From the NCBI GenBank assembly GCA_028278345.1, contig JANQEL010000093.1, positions 1 through 34,533 on the forward strand: a stretch of 34,533 nt of DNA, read 5' to 3'. The position numbers and the translations under genes are program-made. Source of the DNA: Myxococcota bacterium. GTDB lineage: Bacteria > Myxococcota_A > UBA9160 > UBA4427. Every line of letters starts with the position of its first letter. Positions within the stretch are counted from its first letter, which is position 1. The notes beneath the pieces are model-generated. The model saw only the letters and a list, made by a program, of their open reading frames with translations. It did no database searches and was not told where the DNA came from. Below, one piece after another: positions 1 to 7,874 of this stretch.

Positions 1-2
1 CC

Positions 3-776
3 CTCGGCACGGGCTTCTCTTCGATTCGGCGCGCCGACCGAAGGCGCGTGGTGAACGTCACCGCGGATGTCGACCGCGACCGGACGACCGCCAACCAGGT
101 GCTCGCCGACATGCGGTCCGGCCCGCTGCAGGAAGTGCAACGCGATCATCCGCGCGTCACCATGCGGCTCGAAGGCGCACAGCGCGAACAGGGCGAATCG
201 ATGGCGAGCCTGGCGCCCCTCTTCCTCGTCGCGCTCTTCGTGATCTACGCGCTCCTCGCGATCCCGCTCCGTTCCTACGTGCAGCCCTTCGTGATCATGA
301 GCGTGATCCCCTATGCCTTCGTGGGCGCGGTGCTGGGCCATCTGCTCCTGCAGCAGTTCGGCCTGGTGAAGGGGCTCGCAATGATGAGCATCCAGGGGGT
401 GATCGCGGCGGCGGGCGTCGTGGTGAACTCGAGCCTGGTGCTCGTTCACGCCATCAACGATCGATCCGAGCAGGGGATGAAGCTGAAGGAGGCCGTGATC
501 GAGGCGGCGGCGCGGCGCTTCCGCCCGATCGTGCTGACCTCGCTCACGACCTTCGTCGGGCTTTCGCCGCTGATGTTGAACCGCAGCGTGCAGGCGCAGT
601 TCCTGGTGCCGATGGCCTGCTCGCTGGCCTTCGGTGTGCTGATGTCGACGGTGATCACGCTCTTCGTCGTGCCGAGTGGCTACGTGATCCTCGAGGATCT
701 GCGCAACCTACGAAAACGCGGACGCCCGAAGGCGCCCGCGTCGACGTCACTCGAAAGCGAGATTCGCGCGGCGTAG
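3..776 (+). CDS. RND efflux transporter, C-terminal part (cut by window start)
   Basis: This is the C-terminal 257 residues of an inner-membrane RND (AcrB/HAE1-like) pump; the frame is open from base 3, so the gene begins outside the window. An in-frame GTG at 48 is internal: the residues before it (R-R-x-V-V-N-V-x-A-D-V-D context) already match the family. Visible family signatures are the hydrophobic segment ending LLAIPLRSY, the VIPYAFVGAVLGHLL stretch, the GVVVNSSLVLVHAIN helix, and the RFRPIVLTSLTTFVGL segment typical of RND transmembrane helices 10-12. RND pumps use proton-motive force to export drugs, lipids or other hydrophobic compounds through an adaptor and an outer-membrane channel; neither partner is in view. 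It converges on the SDR gene with a 20-base gap. The substrate cannot be told from this fragment. Confidence 0.93.
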   Translation, partial: LGTGFSSIRRADRRRVVNVTADVDRDRTTANQVLADMRSGPLQEVQRDHPRVTMRLEGAQREQGESMASLAPLFLVALFVIYALLAIPLRSYVQPFVIMSVIPYAFVGAVLGHLLLQQFGLVKGLAMMSIQGVIAAAGVVVNSSLVLVHAINDRSEQGMKLKEAVIEAAARRFRPIVLTSLTTFVGLSPLMLNRSVQAQFLVPMACSLAFGVLMSTVITLFVVPSGYVILEDLRNLRKRGRPKAPASTSLESEIRAA

Positions 777-796
777 CTCGCGCGAAGAGGCCCGGA

Positions 797-1714
797 TCAG
801 CCGCCGAGGCCACCGTCCAGCGGCTCGCCGTTCATGCCGGTGTTGAGCGCCGCATCGCTCACCATCTTACGCACGATGGGGCCAAGCGTCGTTGGATCGT
901 CGACGTTGTCGACCGTCGGCCCGCGTCGCCAACCCTCGGCGACCGCAAGGATGCGACCGTTGGCTTCGAATACGCGTCCCGTCACGTCGCTCGACTCGCG
1001 ACTGGCCAGCCAGGTCACGATCGGGGCAATCCAGCGCGGGCTCTGCGCCTGGCGTATCTCGTCGGTGATCTCACCCGGCTGCAGATCCTCGGTGAGGCGC
1101 GTGAGCGCACCGGGGGCGATGCAGTTCACCGTCACGCCATAGCGCGCGAGTTCGCGCGAGGCGATCACTGTGAAGGCCGCGATGCCCGCCTTGGCGGCAC
1201 CGTAGTTGGTCTGCCCGGGGTTGCCGTAGATGCCGGACACGCTCGTTGTGTTGATCAGGCGCGCGTCCATCGTGTTGCCCGCCTTGCTCTGCTCACGCCA
1301 GTAGGCGCCGGCGTGGTGGGCCGGGGCGAAGGTGCCCTTGAGGTGCACCTGGATTACGGCGTCCCACTCCGACTCCTGCATGTTGACCAGCATTCGATCG
1401 CGCAGGATGCCGGCGTTGTTCACCAGCACGTCGAGCTGGCCGAAGGTGTCGATCGCCTGTTGCACCATCTCCTTGGCGGCGTCGAAGTCGCTCACATCGC
1501 AACCGTTGGCGACCGCTTCGCCGCCCGCGGCCTTGATCTCGGCCACGACCTCGTCGGCGGGACCGAGATCTCCGCCCGTTCCGTCGCGGGCACCGCCGAA
1601 GTCGTTGACCACGACCTTGGCGCCGTGCTCGGCGAGCATGAGGGCGTATTCGCGACCGATGCCGCGACCCGCGCCGGTCACGATGGCGACGCGATCTTCA
1701 CAGAAAGTGCTCAT
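797..1714 (-). CDS. SDR-family dehydrogenase, MFE-2 (3-hydroxyacyl-CoA) type
   Basis: A 305-residue NAD(P)-dependent short-chain dehydrogenase. The Rossmann motif TGAGRGIG lies at residues 13-20, NNAG at 99-102, and the catalytic Ser158, Tyr171 (YGAAK) and Lys175 are in the usual spacing. The stretch NNAGILRDRML and the SVSGIYGNPGQTNY region closely resemble the dehydrogenase unit of peroxisomal multifunctional enzyme type 2 (HSD17B4), which oxidises 3-hydroxyacyl-CoA in beta-oxidation, including of sterol side chains. I chose ATG 1714 because AGGAGA sits six bases upstream and the glycine motif follows directly; the frame stays open to 1933 but that extension is arginine-rich and unlike the family. 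The C-terminal 40 residues after the fold are a short extension rather than a second domain. It is divergent from the serine hydrolase. The exact substrate is inferred. Confidence 0.9.
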   Translation of the reverse strand: MSTFCEDRVAIVTGAGRGIGREYALMLAEHGAKVVVNDFGGARDGTGGDLGPADEVVAEIKAAGGEAVANGCDVSDFDAAKEMVQQAIDTFGQLDVLVNNAGILRDRMLVNMQESEWDAVIQVHLKGTFAPAHHAGAYWREQSKAGNTMDARLINTTSVSGIYGNPGQTNYGAAKAGIAAFTVIASRELARYGVTVNCIAPGALTRLTEDLQPGEITDEIRQAQSPRWIAPIVTWLASRESSDVTGRVFEANGRILAVAEGWRRGPTVDNVDDPTTLGPIVRKMVSDAALNTGMNGEPLDGGLGG

Positions 1715-1871
1715 GGGGGTCTCCTGAAGGGGTTCGGATGTGGGCGGCGGCGCAATACGTACGCCCGCCGATTCGCGACCGCCGATGGCCGCGGGGTTTC
1801 GAAGGGAATCTCGATACTCGCGCGTGATGCGAATCCGGTCCACCCACCTCTCTCCGCGTGTGGGGCGGGAT

Positions 1872-1886
1872 GTATCAGTCGGATAC
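1872..1886. promoter_or_regulatory. Inverted repeat before the serine hydrolase start
   Basis: GTATC-AGTCG-GATAC is a perfect 5-5-5 inverted repeat ending nine bases before the chosen GTG start, in the 181-base divergent region between the SDR and the hydrolase. It could be an operator for both genes or a hairpin near the ribosome site. Five-base arms are common by chance, so this is only a candidate. Confidence 0.2.
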
Positions 1887-1895
1887 CGTCTCGCC

Positions 1896-2927
1896 GTGAC
1901 CTCGCCGCCGCCCGCCATCGACCCGACGCGCATTCGCGAAGCCTGTGAGCGCGAGATCGAGCGCGGTCTCCTCGCCTGTCAGGTCGCGGTGGGGTGCGGC
2001 GGGGATGTCGCGTACCACGAGGCCTTCGGTGCGGCCTCGGAGGAGACCCGCTTCTGGGTGGCCTCGGCGACGAAACCTATTGTCGCGGCGGGCATTTGGC
2101 TGCTGATCGGTGAAGGACGACTCGAAGTCGAGCGGCGGGTGGCGGAGACGATTCCCGAGTTCGCCGCGAACGGGAAGCAGGACGTCACCGTCGAGCAGGT
2201 GCTCTTGATGACGAGCGGCTTTCCCGAGGCCCCGATGTCACGCGAAGACGCAGTCGTTCCCGCGCGGCGCGTGAAGCAGATGTCGGAGTGGTCGCTGATC
2301 CACCAGCCCGGTCTCGAGTATCACTACCACTTTGGGTCCGCCCACTGGGTGCTCGCCGAACTGATCGAACGCATCACCGGTGAGGACTTTCGCGACTTCA
2401 TCGAGCGCAGGGTGACGACGCCCCTTGGTCTCCCACGCGTGCTCGGCATCCCGCGCGAAGAACAACGCGGCATCGCGCAAATCTCCGATGCGGCGGACGA
2501 AGTCACACGCAATGCGGTCGACTATGCCGCGAAGATCGAAGTCGGCGAACCCGGAGGTGGCGGAGCGATGCGGGCGTGTGATCTCGCTCGTTTCTACCAG
2601 GGGCTACTACACGATCGGGCGGGCGTATTCGACGCCGAAGTGCTGCGCGAGGCCACCACGAACATCCGCTGTACCCTGCCCGATCCCGTGATGAAGCTCC
2701 CCGCCAATCGCACCCTCGGCGTGGTGATCGGCGCGGGCTTCGGCACGACGTGGGGCAAGTCGAAGACGGCCTTCGGTTGGCCGGGCATGGGTGGGCAGAT
2801 CGCCTTCGCCGAACCCGAGACCGGCGTGTCGTTCTGCTTCCTGCAGATGGGTGACTCGGATCCGGGGCGTCAATTCATGCGCGGCATTCGCATGTCGAAT
2901 CTCGCGCTCGAACTCGGGCGGGACTGA
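1896..2927 (+). CDS. Serine hydrolase, beta-lactamase / EstB fold
   Basis: A 343-residue member of the class C beta-lactamase-related family (esterases, D-aminopeptidases, penicillin-binding-like hydrolases). The nucleophile motif SATK (S-x-x-K) is at residues 57-60 within FWVASATKPIV. The second motif, normally Y-S-N, is replaced by a Y-H-Y-H-F-G-S-A context, and the third is GWPGMGGQ instead of a K-T-G. No signal peptide is evident, so a cytoplasmic esterase or lactonase is more likely than a true beta-lactamase. Start choice: GTG 1896 gives a normal N-terminus just before the alpha-helical start of the fold; ATG 1827 and earlier in-frame starts would add a segment lying in the SDR promoter region. 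It ends six bases before the GT2 gene, so the two may be co-transcribed although their functions appear unrelated. The substrate is unknown. Confidence 0.82.
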   Translation: MTSPPPAIDPTRIREACEREIERGLLACQVAVGCGGDVAYHEAFGAASEETRFWVASATKPIVAAGIWLLIGEGRLEVERRVAETIPEFAANGKQDVTVEQVLLMTSGFPEAPMSREDAVVPARRVKQMSEWSLIHQPGLEYHYHFGSAHWVLAELIERITGEDFRDFIERRVTTPLGLPRVLGIPREEQRGIAQISDAADEVTRNAVDYAAKIEVGEPGGGGAMRACDLARFYQGLLHDRAGVFDAEVLREATTNIRCTLPDPVMKLPANRTLGVVIGAGFGTTWGKSKTAFGWPGMGGQIAFAEPETGVSFCFLQMGDSDPGRQFMRGIRMSNLALELGRD

Positions 2928-2933
2928 GGACGC

Positions 2934-3818
2934 GTGGACGAAGAACAGACGTCGCGCATCGTTTCGGTCATCGTGCCCTGCTTCGACGCGGCGGCGACCC
3001 TCGAGCGTTGTCTGACATCGCTGCGGGAACAGGAGAGCCTCGACTTCGAGAGCGAGATCATCGTGGTCGACAACAACAGCCGCGATGCCAGCGCCGAGAT
3101 CGCCGGGGCGACCGAGGGTGTCGTCCTGCTGCGCGAGTGGGAGCAAGGCGCATACGCTGCGCGCAACCGCGGGATCGTTCACGCGCGCGGCGAGTGGTTG
3201 GTCTTCACGGATCCCGATTGCGTGGCGGAACCCGATTGGCTTGCGGAGTTGTTGCGGCCCTTCGCCGACACCGCCGTGAAGATCGTGAATGGCCGCTCGC
3301 TGCTTCACGGGCGCTCCCTCGCCATGCGGACCCTCGGCGACTACGAGCACGTGAAGGACGCCATGATCCTAGGCGGTGAGGAAACGAACCTCTACTACGG
3401 CCATACCAACAACATGGCCGTACGCCGCGAGGTCTTCGCCATGCTCGGCCCCTTCGAGACGCGGCGGCGGGGAGCCGATGTGATCTGTGTTCGGCGGTGT
3501 GCAGACCACTTCGGGGCGGGCTCGGTGGTGTACTGCCCCGAAGCGCGTGTCGAGCATCTCGAAATGGACGGCCTGGCGACCTACTACCGCAAGGTCTTCA
3601 CCTACGGCTGGAGCCAGGCGCTGTATCGGGAGGTGGTCGAATCCCGGACGGCGGCGCCCTCGAAGCGTTGGAGTCTCGTCGGGCGGGTCGCGCGGGAGTG
3701 CGGCTATGGCGCGCTACGGCGCGGCCTTCTCGCCTGCCTGATGGCGATCGAGAGTGTCGCCTGGTGGCTGGGCCAACGCCGCGGAAGCCTCCCCTCGACC
3801 GCGGAGCCACGCACGTGA
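2934..3818 (+). CDS. Glycosyltransferase family 2 (first of cluster)
   Basis: A 294-residue GT-A enzyme that transfers a sugar from a nucleotide-sugar donor to a lipid-linked or surface glycan acceptor at the cytoplasmic membrane. It opens with the family 2 pattern VSVIVPCFDAAATLERCL, has IIVVDNNSRD near residues 42-51, and carries the metal-binding D-P-D at residues 93-95 in FTDPDC. The segment GHTNNMAVRREVFAMLGPF is the usual acceptor-side loop. The start is GTG 2934, six bases after the hydrolase stop. The stop overlaps the GTG start of the next gene (GTGA at 3815-3818), indicating translational coupling to the small protein and then to the GT4. Donor and acceptor cannot be told from sequence. 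Confidence 0.9.
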   Translation: MDEEQTSRIVSVIVPCFDAAATLERCLTSLREQESLDFESEIIVVDNNSRDASAEIAGATEGVVLLREWEQGAYAARNRGIVHARGEWLVFTDPDCVAEPDWLAELLRPFADTAVKIVNGRSLLHGRSLAMRTLGDYEHVKDAMILGGEETNLYYGHTNNMAVRREVFAMLGPFETRRRGADVICVRRCADHFGAGSVVYCPEARVEHLEMDGLATYYRKVFTYGWSQALYREVVESRTAAPSKRWSLVGRVARECGYGALRRGLLACLMAIESVAWWLGQRRGSLPSTAEPRT

Positions 3819-4177
3819 AGCGCCTGCTCTGCGAAGGAGAACTCGACTGGCGTCTCGACTGCGAGACCCTGCTGCTCGCCCTGCGCATGTGCGTGGATCG
3901 CGGTGTCGAAGTGCGGATGATCCTGCGAGACCGCGGGCCCGAGCGGGATCGCGCGTGGTTCACGGTGGCTGATCTCGACTTGCATCGGTACGCCGCGTTC
4001 TTCTCGGACGAGTCTTCGTGGACCGGGGAAGAAGCTCGTGCCGATCTCGTCGTGACGAGCCGACTCGGTGAAGGCCTCTCGCTACGCGATCCGTCGGGCG
4101 CCTCGACTCAGCTCGAGACACGCAATCCTGAAGCCCTCGCGAATGCGATCTGCAGCGAGTGTAGAGGCGCGGATTGA
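3815..4177 (+). CDS. Small stand-alone GT-B C-terminal-domain-like protein
   Basis: A 120-residue protein starting with GTG inside the GTGA overlap with the upstream GT2 and ending in a TGATG overlap with the downstream GT4. It would usually be called hypothetical. By hand, residues 6-45 align without gaps to residues 233-272 of the neighbouring GT4: 14 of 40 positions are identical, including L-x-W, A-L-R, G-V-E and G-P-x-R. The later ADLVVTSRLGEGLSL segment matches the place where GT-B enzymes have their donor-binding loop. The E-x7-E motif is absent and the phosphate-binding R/K pair is E/R here, so catalysis alone is unlikely. It may be a degenerate half-enzyme, or a partner subunit of the GT4. 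Residues 46-120 are less certain. Confidence 0.75.
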   Translation: MKRLLCEGELDWRLDCETLLLALRMCVDRGVEVRMILRDRGPERDRAWFTVADLDLHRYAAFFSDESSWTGEEARADLVVTSRLGEGLSLRDPSGASTQLETRNPEALANAICSECRGAD

Positions 4178-5460
4178 TGGCACCGATTCACGTCGCCATG
4201 TTGGTGCACGAGTTTCCGAAGCGCTCCGAAGCGTTTCTGGTCGACAAGTTCGTGGGGCTGGTGCGCGCCGGGGTCGAGGTGCAGTTGATCGCCGAGCGCG
4301 AGCAGCGCGAGGACTTCGGCCTCTTCCCGGAACTCACGGCCGATCCCTCTCTACGCGCCCGTATCCATCTCTGGCCCGCGCGCGAACGCCCCGTCGCGTT
4401 GATCTGGCGGATGCTCGGCGCCCTCGCCCTCGCATGCTGGCGCTCGCCCCGGGCACTCCTGGCGCTCTGGCGAGATCTCGCGCATCAGGGCCTTTCCGAA
4501 CGCATCGGTCGACTGGCCTACGGTGCGAAGCTGCTCGCCCTCTCCCCGGAGATCGCGCACTTCGAGTTCGGCACCCTAGCGGCGCGGCGACCCGAACTGC
4601 TGGTGGGCCGGGGCTTTCGCTGCATCGTCTCCTATCGCGGATGGGACGTGAACTACGACGCGCTCGATGCGCCGGAAGAGATCGCCCACGTGTTCGCCTG
4701 CGCCGACGCGTTCCACTTCTTGGGGCGCGATCTTCACGCCCGTGCGGTTCGGCGTGGACTCTCTGCTGACGCGCACGTCGCGTTGATTCCTCCAGCCGTT
4801 GATCTCTCTCGCTTCGATCGATCGCAACGCTCGCAGCGTGGCGGCTCGAGCGATGGGAAAGTGCGCATCGTGGCGGTCGGGCGGCTGCACTGGAAGAAGG
4901 GGTATGAGTTCGCGCTGCGTGCCCTGCGCCTCGCGCGTGAGGCCGGTGTGGAATTCGAGTACCGCATCGTGGGCGACGGGCCGTTTCGTCCGGCCGTCGA
5001 GGCCTGCGTCCGCGACGAAGCGCTCGAGGATCACGTGACCCTGCTCGGTCCGCTGGATCGCGCGGGTGTGGCGAGGGAACTCGCGGAAGCCGACCTGATG
5101 CTCCACGCCGCCGTGAGCGAGGGGTTCTGCAACGCGGTCCTCGAAGCACAGGCGATGGGTGTGCCGGTCGTCTGCAGCGACGCCGACGGTCTGTCGGAGA
5201 ACGTCGCCGATGGAGTGACCGGCATCGTGGTTCCACGTCGCGATGCCGTGGGGATGTGCGCGGCGATCGTTTCCCTCGCGGGTGATCCCGAACGCAGGCG
5301 CGCGATGTCGCAGCGCGGGCCCGAACGGGTGCGCGATGCGTTCGCCCCCGAAGATCAGATCGCCGCGTTCATCCGCCTCTACGAAGCCACGTCAGAGACC
5401 GCTGGGCTCGCGACAGACCGCCCGGAATCGCCAACCATCCCACCACGTAGGTCAGGCTGA
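4177..5460 (+). CDS. Glycosyltransferase family 4 (GT-B fold)
   Basis: A 427-residue retaining GT-B enzyme. The N-terminal domain begins HVAMLVHEFPKRSEAFLVDK, a form common in colanic-acid WcaL-like transferases. The C-terminal domain has VGRLHWKKG at residues 234-242, GDGPFRP near 267, and the E-x7-E motif (E315, E323) in SEGFCNAVLE. ATG 4177 overlaps the previous stop (TGATG); a TTG three bases earlier is also in frame but less likely. The conserved fold ends near residue 405; the last about 25 residues, rich in Pro and Arg, overlap the end of the oppositely transcribed flippase by 92 bases. It probably acts on a lipid-linked oligosaccharide at the inner face of the membrane, with the two genes upstream. 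Sugar specificity is unknown. Confidence 0.92.
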   Translation: MAPIHVAMLVHEFPKRSEAFLVDKFVGLVRAGVEVQLIAEREQREDFGLFPELTADPSLRARIHLWPARERPVALIWRMLGALALACWRSPRALLALWRDLAHQGLSERIGRLAYGAKLLALSPEIAHFEFGTLAARRPELLVGRGFRCIVSYRGWDVNYDALDAPEEIAHVFACADAFHFLGRDLHARAVRRGLSADAHVALIPPAVDLSRFDRSQRSQRGGSSDGKVRIVAVGRLHWKKGYEFALRALRLAREAGVEFEYRIVGDGPFRPAVEACVRDEALEDHVTLLGPLDRAGVARELAEADLMLHAAVSEGFCNAVLEAQAMGVPVVCSDADGLSENVADGVTGIVVPRRDAVGMCAAIVSLAGDPERRRAMSQRGPERVRDAFAPEDQIAAFIRLYEATSETAGLATDRPESPTIPPRRSG

Positions 5461-6844
5461 AGAGCACGCCATCGAGCAGCAGGCGCAACAGGTCGCTGCG
5501 ACCGTCGCTCGCGATCACTACGACAGCCGCGGCTGCGAGCGATGCGGCGACCGGTCGAGCCGCCGCACGGGCGAAGTCGCCGACCGTGATCGGCGAGTTG
5601 GCACAGGCGTGCCACACGTTCGCCAGGGAAACGATCCCCTTCCCCACCGCGTATCCCGTCGCGATCCCGATCGCGCCGAACGGCGCCCCGGCGATCACCA
5701 GCAAGATGGAGAACGGGCGCGCCACCAGGGTGAAGCGAAGTCGCTCTGTGGTGCGGGCCTCGGCGAGGTAGATCCAGATCATCAGTCGACTCGCGCAACC
5801 GAGGAAGCCCGCGATGGCGAGTATGCGGAAGATCGGGATCGCGTCGTTCCATGCGCGACCCAGCAGGGTCGGAATCACGGCGTGGGCATCGGCGGTGAGG
5901 AAGGCGAGCAGTGGAAGCACGAGGGAGAGCACCGCGGTGAAGGCTTCGCGTGCCGCAGTGCGGTAGCGCATGGGGTCGTGGCGCAGCCGACTGAAACTCG
6001 CGACCGCCACCCCCTTGAGTGGAACCAGGAGCTGCAGGGCGGGCATCGTCGACCAACGGTGGGACATCTGATACAGCCCGAGCGCCCCCGCCCCCGCGAG
6101 CCTGCCGACGAGGACGCGATCGAGTTGTTCGGCCACTTCGTTGAAGACACGCACGGCCGTCGTGTCGCCTCCGAAGCGCTTGAGCGCAGCCGCGGCCGGT
6201 CGATCCCGATGGGCCCCCGGTCGATCGGGTCGCCAGCGCGCAATGCCGCCGATCAGGAGCGCGTGCAGCGAGAGGTGGACGAACTGCTGCGCGACCAGCG
6301 ACCACAGGCCGTATCCCATCATCGCGAGACCAATCCCGACACCGGCCCCCGAAAGCGTTGCGAGTACGTCGGCCAGTGAGATCGACCCGAAGCGCAGCTG
6401 CCTCCGCAACAAGCCGAGGGGAATGTTGACGAGCCCGCTCAACCAGAGCCCGCCTGCGAGCCACGCGGTGACCTCGATCAGGATCGGCTCGTCGAAGAAC
6501 CATGCGAGCACGGGACCCGTGGCGGCGCAGAGTCCGGCCAATATCGTCGTGTAGCCGAGGCTCCACCAGAAGAGTTGGGACAGGTCGGCGTGTTCGAGTT
6601 CGTCGTGTTGGGCGATGGCGAGGCTGAGCCCGAAGTCCTTGAAGGTGAGCATCGCGCCGACCACGATGCCCGCCATCGCCACGACGCCGAAGTCGGCGGG
6701 CGTGAGCAATCGCGCCAGGATCATCGTGGCGACGAGGCCGATCGCGAATTGGGTCGCCTGGGCGCCGAGCACATAGGCCCCGCCCCGCACCGCGCGCGAT
6801 TCCCACGCGGTGCTCTCGGCCTCTTCGCCTTCTTCGCCTCTCAT
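5369..6844 (-). CDS. Wzx/WzxC-type lipopolysaccharide flippase
   Basis: A 491-residue polytopic membrane protein of the MOP superfamily (Polysacc_synt/WzxC-like), which moves lipid-linked oligosaccharides across the inner membrane. The N-terminal VRGGAYVLGAQATQFAIGL, LARLLTPADFGVVAMAG and FKDFGLSLAIAQ segments are diagnostic; about 12-14 hydrophobic helices follow. ATG 6844 is chosen because it leaves a 25-base gap after the upstream GT2 stop; an earlier in-frame start at 6913 would overlap that gene. It is the last gene of the minus-strand block starting with the FAD oxidoreductase at 11064, which fits export of the product made by the GTs. Its 3' end overlaps the GT4 tail by 92 bases. Confidence 0.9.
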   Translation of the reverse strand: MRGEEGEEAESTAWESRAVRGGAYVLGAQATQFAIGLVATMILARLLTPADFGVVAMAGIVVGAMLTFKDFGLSLAIAQHDELEHADLSQLFWWSLGYTTILAGLCAATGPVLAWFFDEPILIEVTAWLAGGLWLSGLVNIPLGLLRRQLRFGSISLADVLATLSGAGVGIGLAMMGYGLWSLVAQQFVHLSLHALLIGGIARWRPDRPGAHRDRPAAAALKRFGGDTTAVRVFNEVAEQLDRVLVGRLAGAGALGLYQMSHRWSTMPALQLLVPLKGVAVASFSRLRHDPMRYRTAAREAFTAVLSLVLPLLAFLTADAHAVIPTLLGRAWNDAIPIFRILAIAGFLGCASRLMIWIYLAEARTTERLRFTLVARPFSILLVIAGAPFGAIGIATGYAVGKGIVSLANVWHACANSPITVGDFARAAARPVAASLAAAAVVVIASDGRSDLLRLLLDGVLFSLTYVVGWLAIPGGLSRAQRSLTWLRRGG

Positions 6845-6869
6845 CGGTTCGCTCTGCTCGCGGATTCGC

Positions 6870-7874
6870 TCACGCGCGCGCCCGCTCGCGATCCTCCGCG
6901 CGAAGGGCGCCACTTCGGCCGCGGAAGCGCAGGCGATTCGTCACGGCTTCGGCGCGCATCAGGAAGTCGTGCAGCAGATCGGCGAAGCCCTTCCCGAGTA
7001 TCGAACGGACTCGCGCCACGATGGGGTCGAAGGCGATGGCGCGCCGGGCCGTCGCAATGGTGATGCGTTCGAGGTAGCGGCTCTCGATCCCGTGCTTCGC
7101 GACGAAGTGTTCGAGGCTGCGTCGCGTCCAGTCCTCACTCCAGCGCAGCCAGAAGAACCCGCGGTCCTGACGATCGAGGGGCGGCGGTGCCTTGTAGGTG
7201 ACCATGCTGGCCGGTTCGAATACGACCTGGCCCCCCGCGGCTTCGATCGCGAGGCAGAGATCCAGGTGCTCGCGCGAGTTGAGCAGGCCGGGGTCGAGGG
7301 GCCCGAGCTTCTCGAAGACCTCGGTCGGGCAGAGCATGCAGTGGAACTCGACGAAGTCGCAGACCGTGCGTTCGAGGCGCGCCGAGAGCTCGTCGAGGCG
7401 TGTCTTCTGCAGGATGTGTTCGGTGTGGAAGCGACGTTCGGGCGCGTTTCCCTCGAAGCCGTACGCCCCCCCGGCCATGTGGATGATGCCGTCCGCGGGT
7501 TCACCTTCGAGATAGAGCGGACCCACCGCCCAGGCCCGGGTGTCGTCCGCGCAGCGCACGAGGCTCTCGAGCCATCCGGGAGTCACGATCAGATCGTTGT
7601 CCACGAAGACCACGTAGGGGGTCTCGACGAATTCGAGGGCCCAGTTGCGGGCGTGATTCGGCGAGAGATGATCGCACGAACGAAGCAGGTGAAAGCCGCG
7701 CTGCTGCGCTTCCGCATCGAGCCAGCTGCGCAGGGGTTCGGGTGACGGTCCATCGATGTAGAGCAGCTCGTGCGGCAGCTTCGTGTGCTCGAAGATCGAC
7801 TCGAGGCTTCGCCTTGCCACGCTGAATTGTTCGCGCGGCACGACCACGATGGTGACGCGGGGGGCTTCGTTCAT
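6870..7874 (-). CDS. Glycosyltransferase family 2
   Basis: A 334-residue GT-A type enzyme. It starts VTIVVVPREQFSVARRSLESI, has LLYIDGPSPE where family 2 usually has V-D-D/N-x-S, and carries the metal-binding D-N-D at residues 92-94 (FVDNDL). The HMAGGAYGF and FVEFHCMLCPTEVFEKLGPLD segments are typical of GT2 acceptor loops; ILNSREHLDLCL-like residues provide the E-D/H-D catalytic region. ATG 7874 has GGAGGA upstream and sits in an ATGA overlap with the preceding GT2 stop (7871-7874), so the two are translationally coupled. It has no membrane helix and is probably peripheral. The donor sugar is unknown. Confidence 0.9.
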   Translation of the reverse strand: MNEAPRVTIVVVPREQFSVARRSLESIFEHTKLPHELLYIDGPSPEPLRSWLDAEAQQRGFHLLRSCDHLSPNHARNWALEFVETPYVVFVDNDLIVTPGWLESLVRCADDTRAWAVGPLYLEGEPADGIIHMAGGAYGFEGNAPERRFHTEHILQKTRLDELSARLERTVCDFVEFHCMLCPTEVFEKLGPLDPGLLNSREHLDLCLAIEAAGGQVVFEPASMVTYKAPPPLDRQDRGFFWLRWSEDWTRRSLEHFVAKHGIESRYLERITIATARRAIAFDPIVARVRSILGKGFADLLHDFLMRAEAVTNRLRFRGRSGALRAEDRERARA

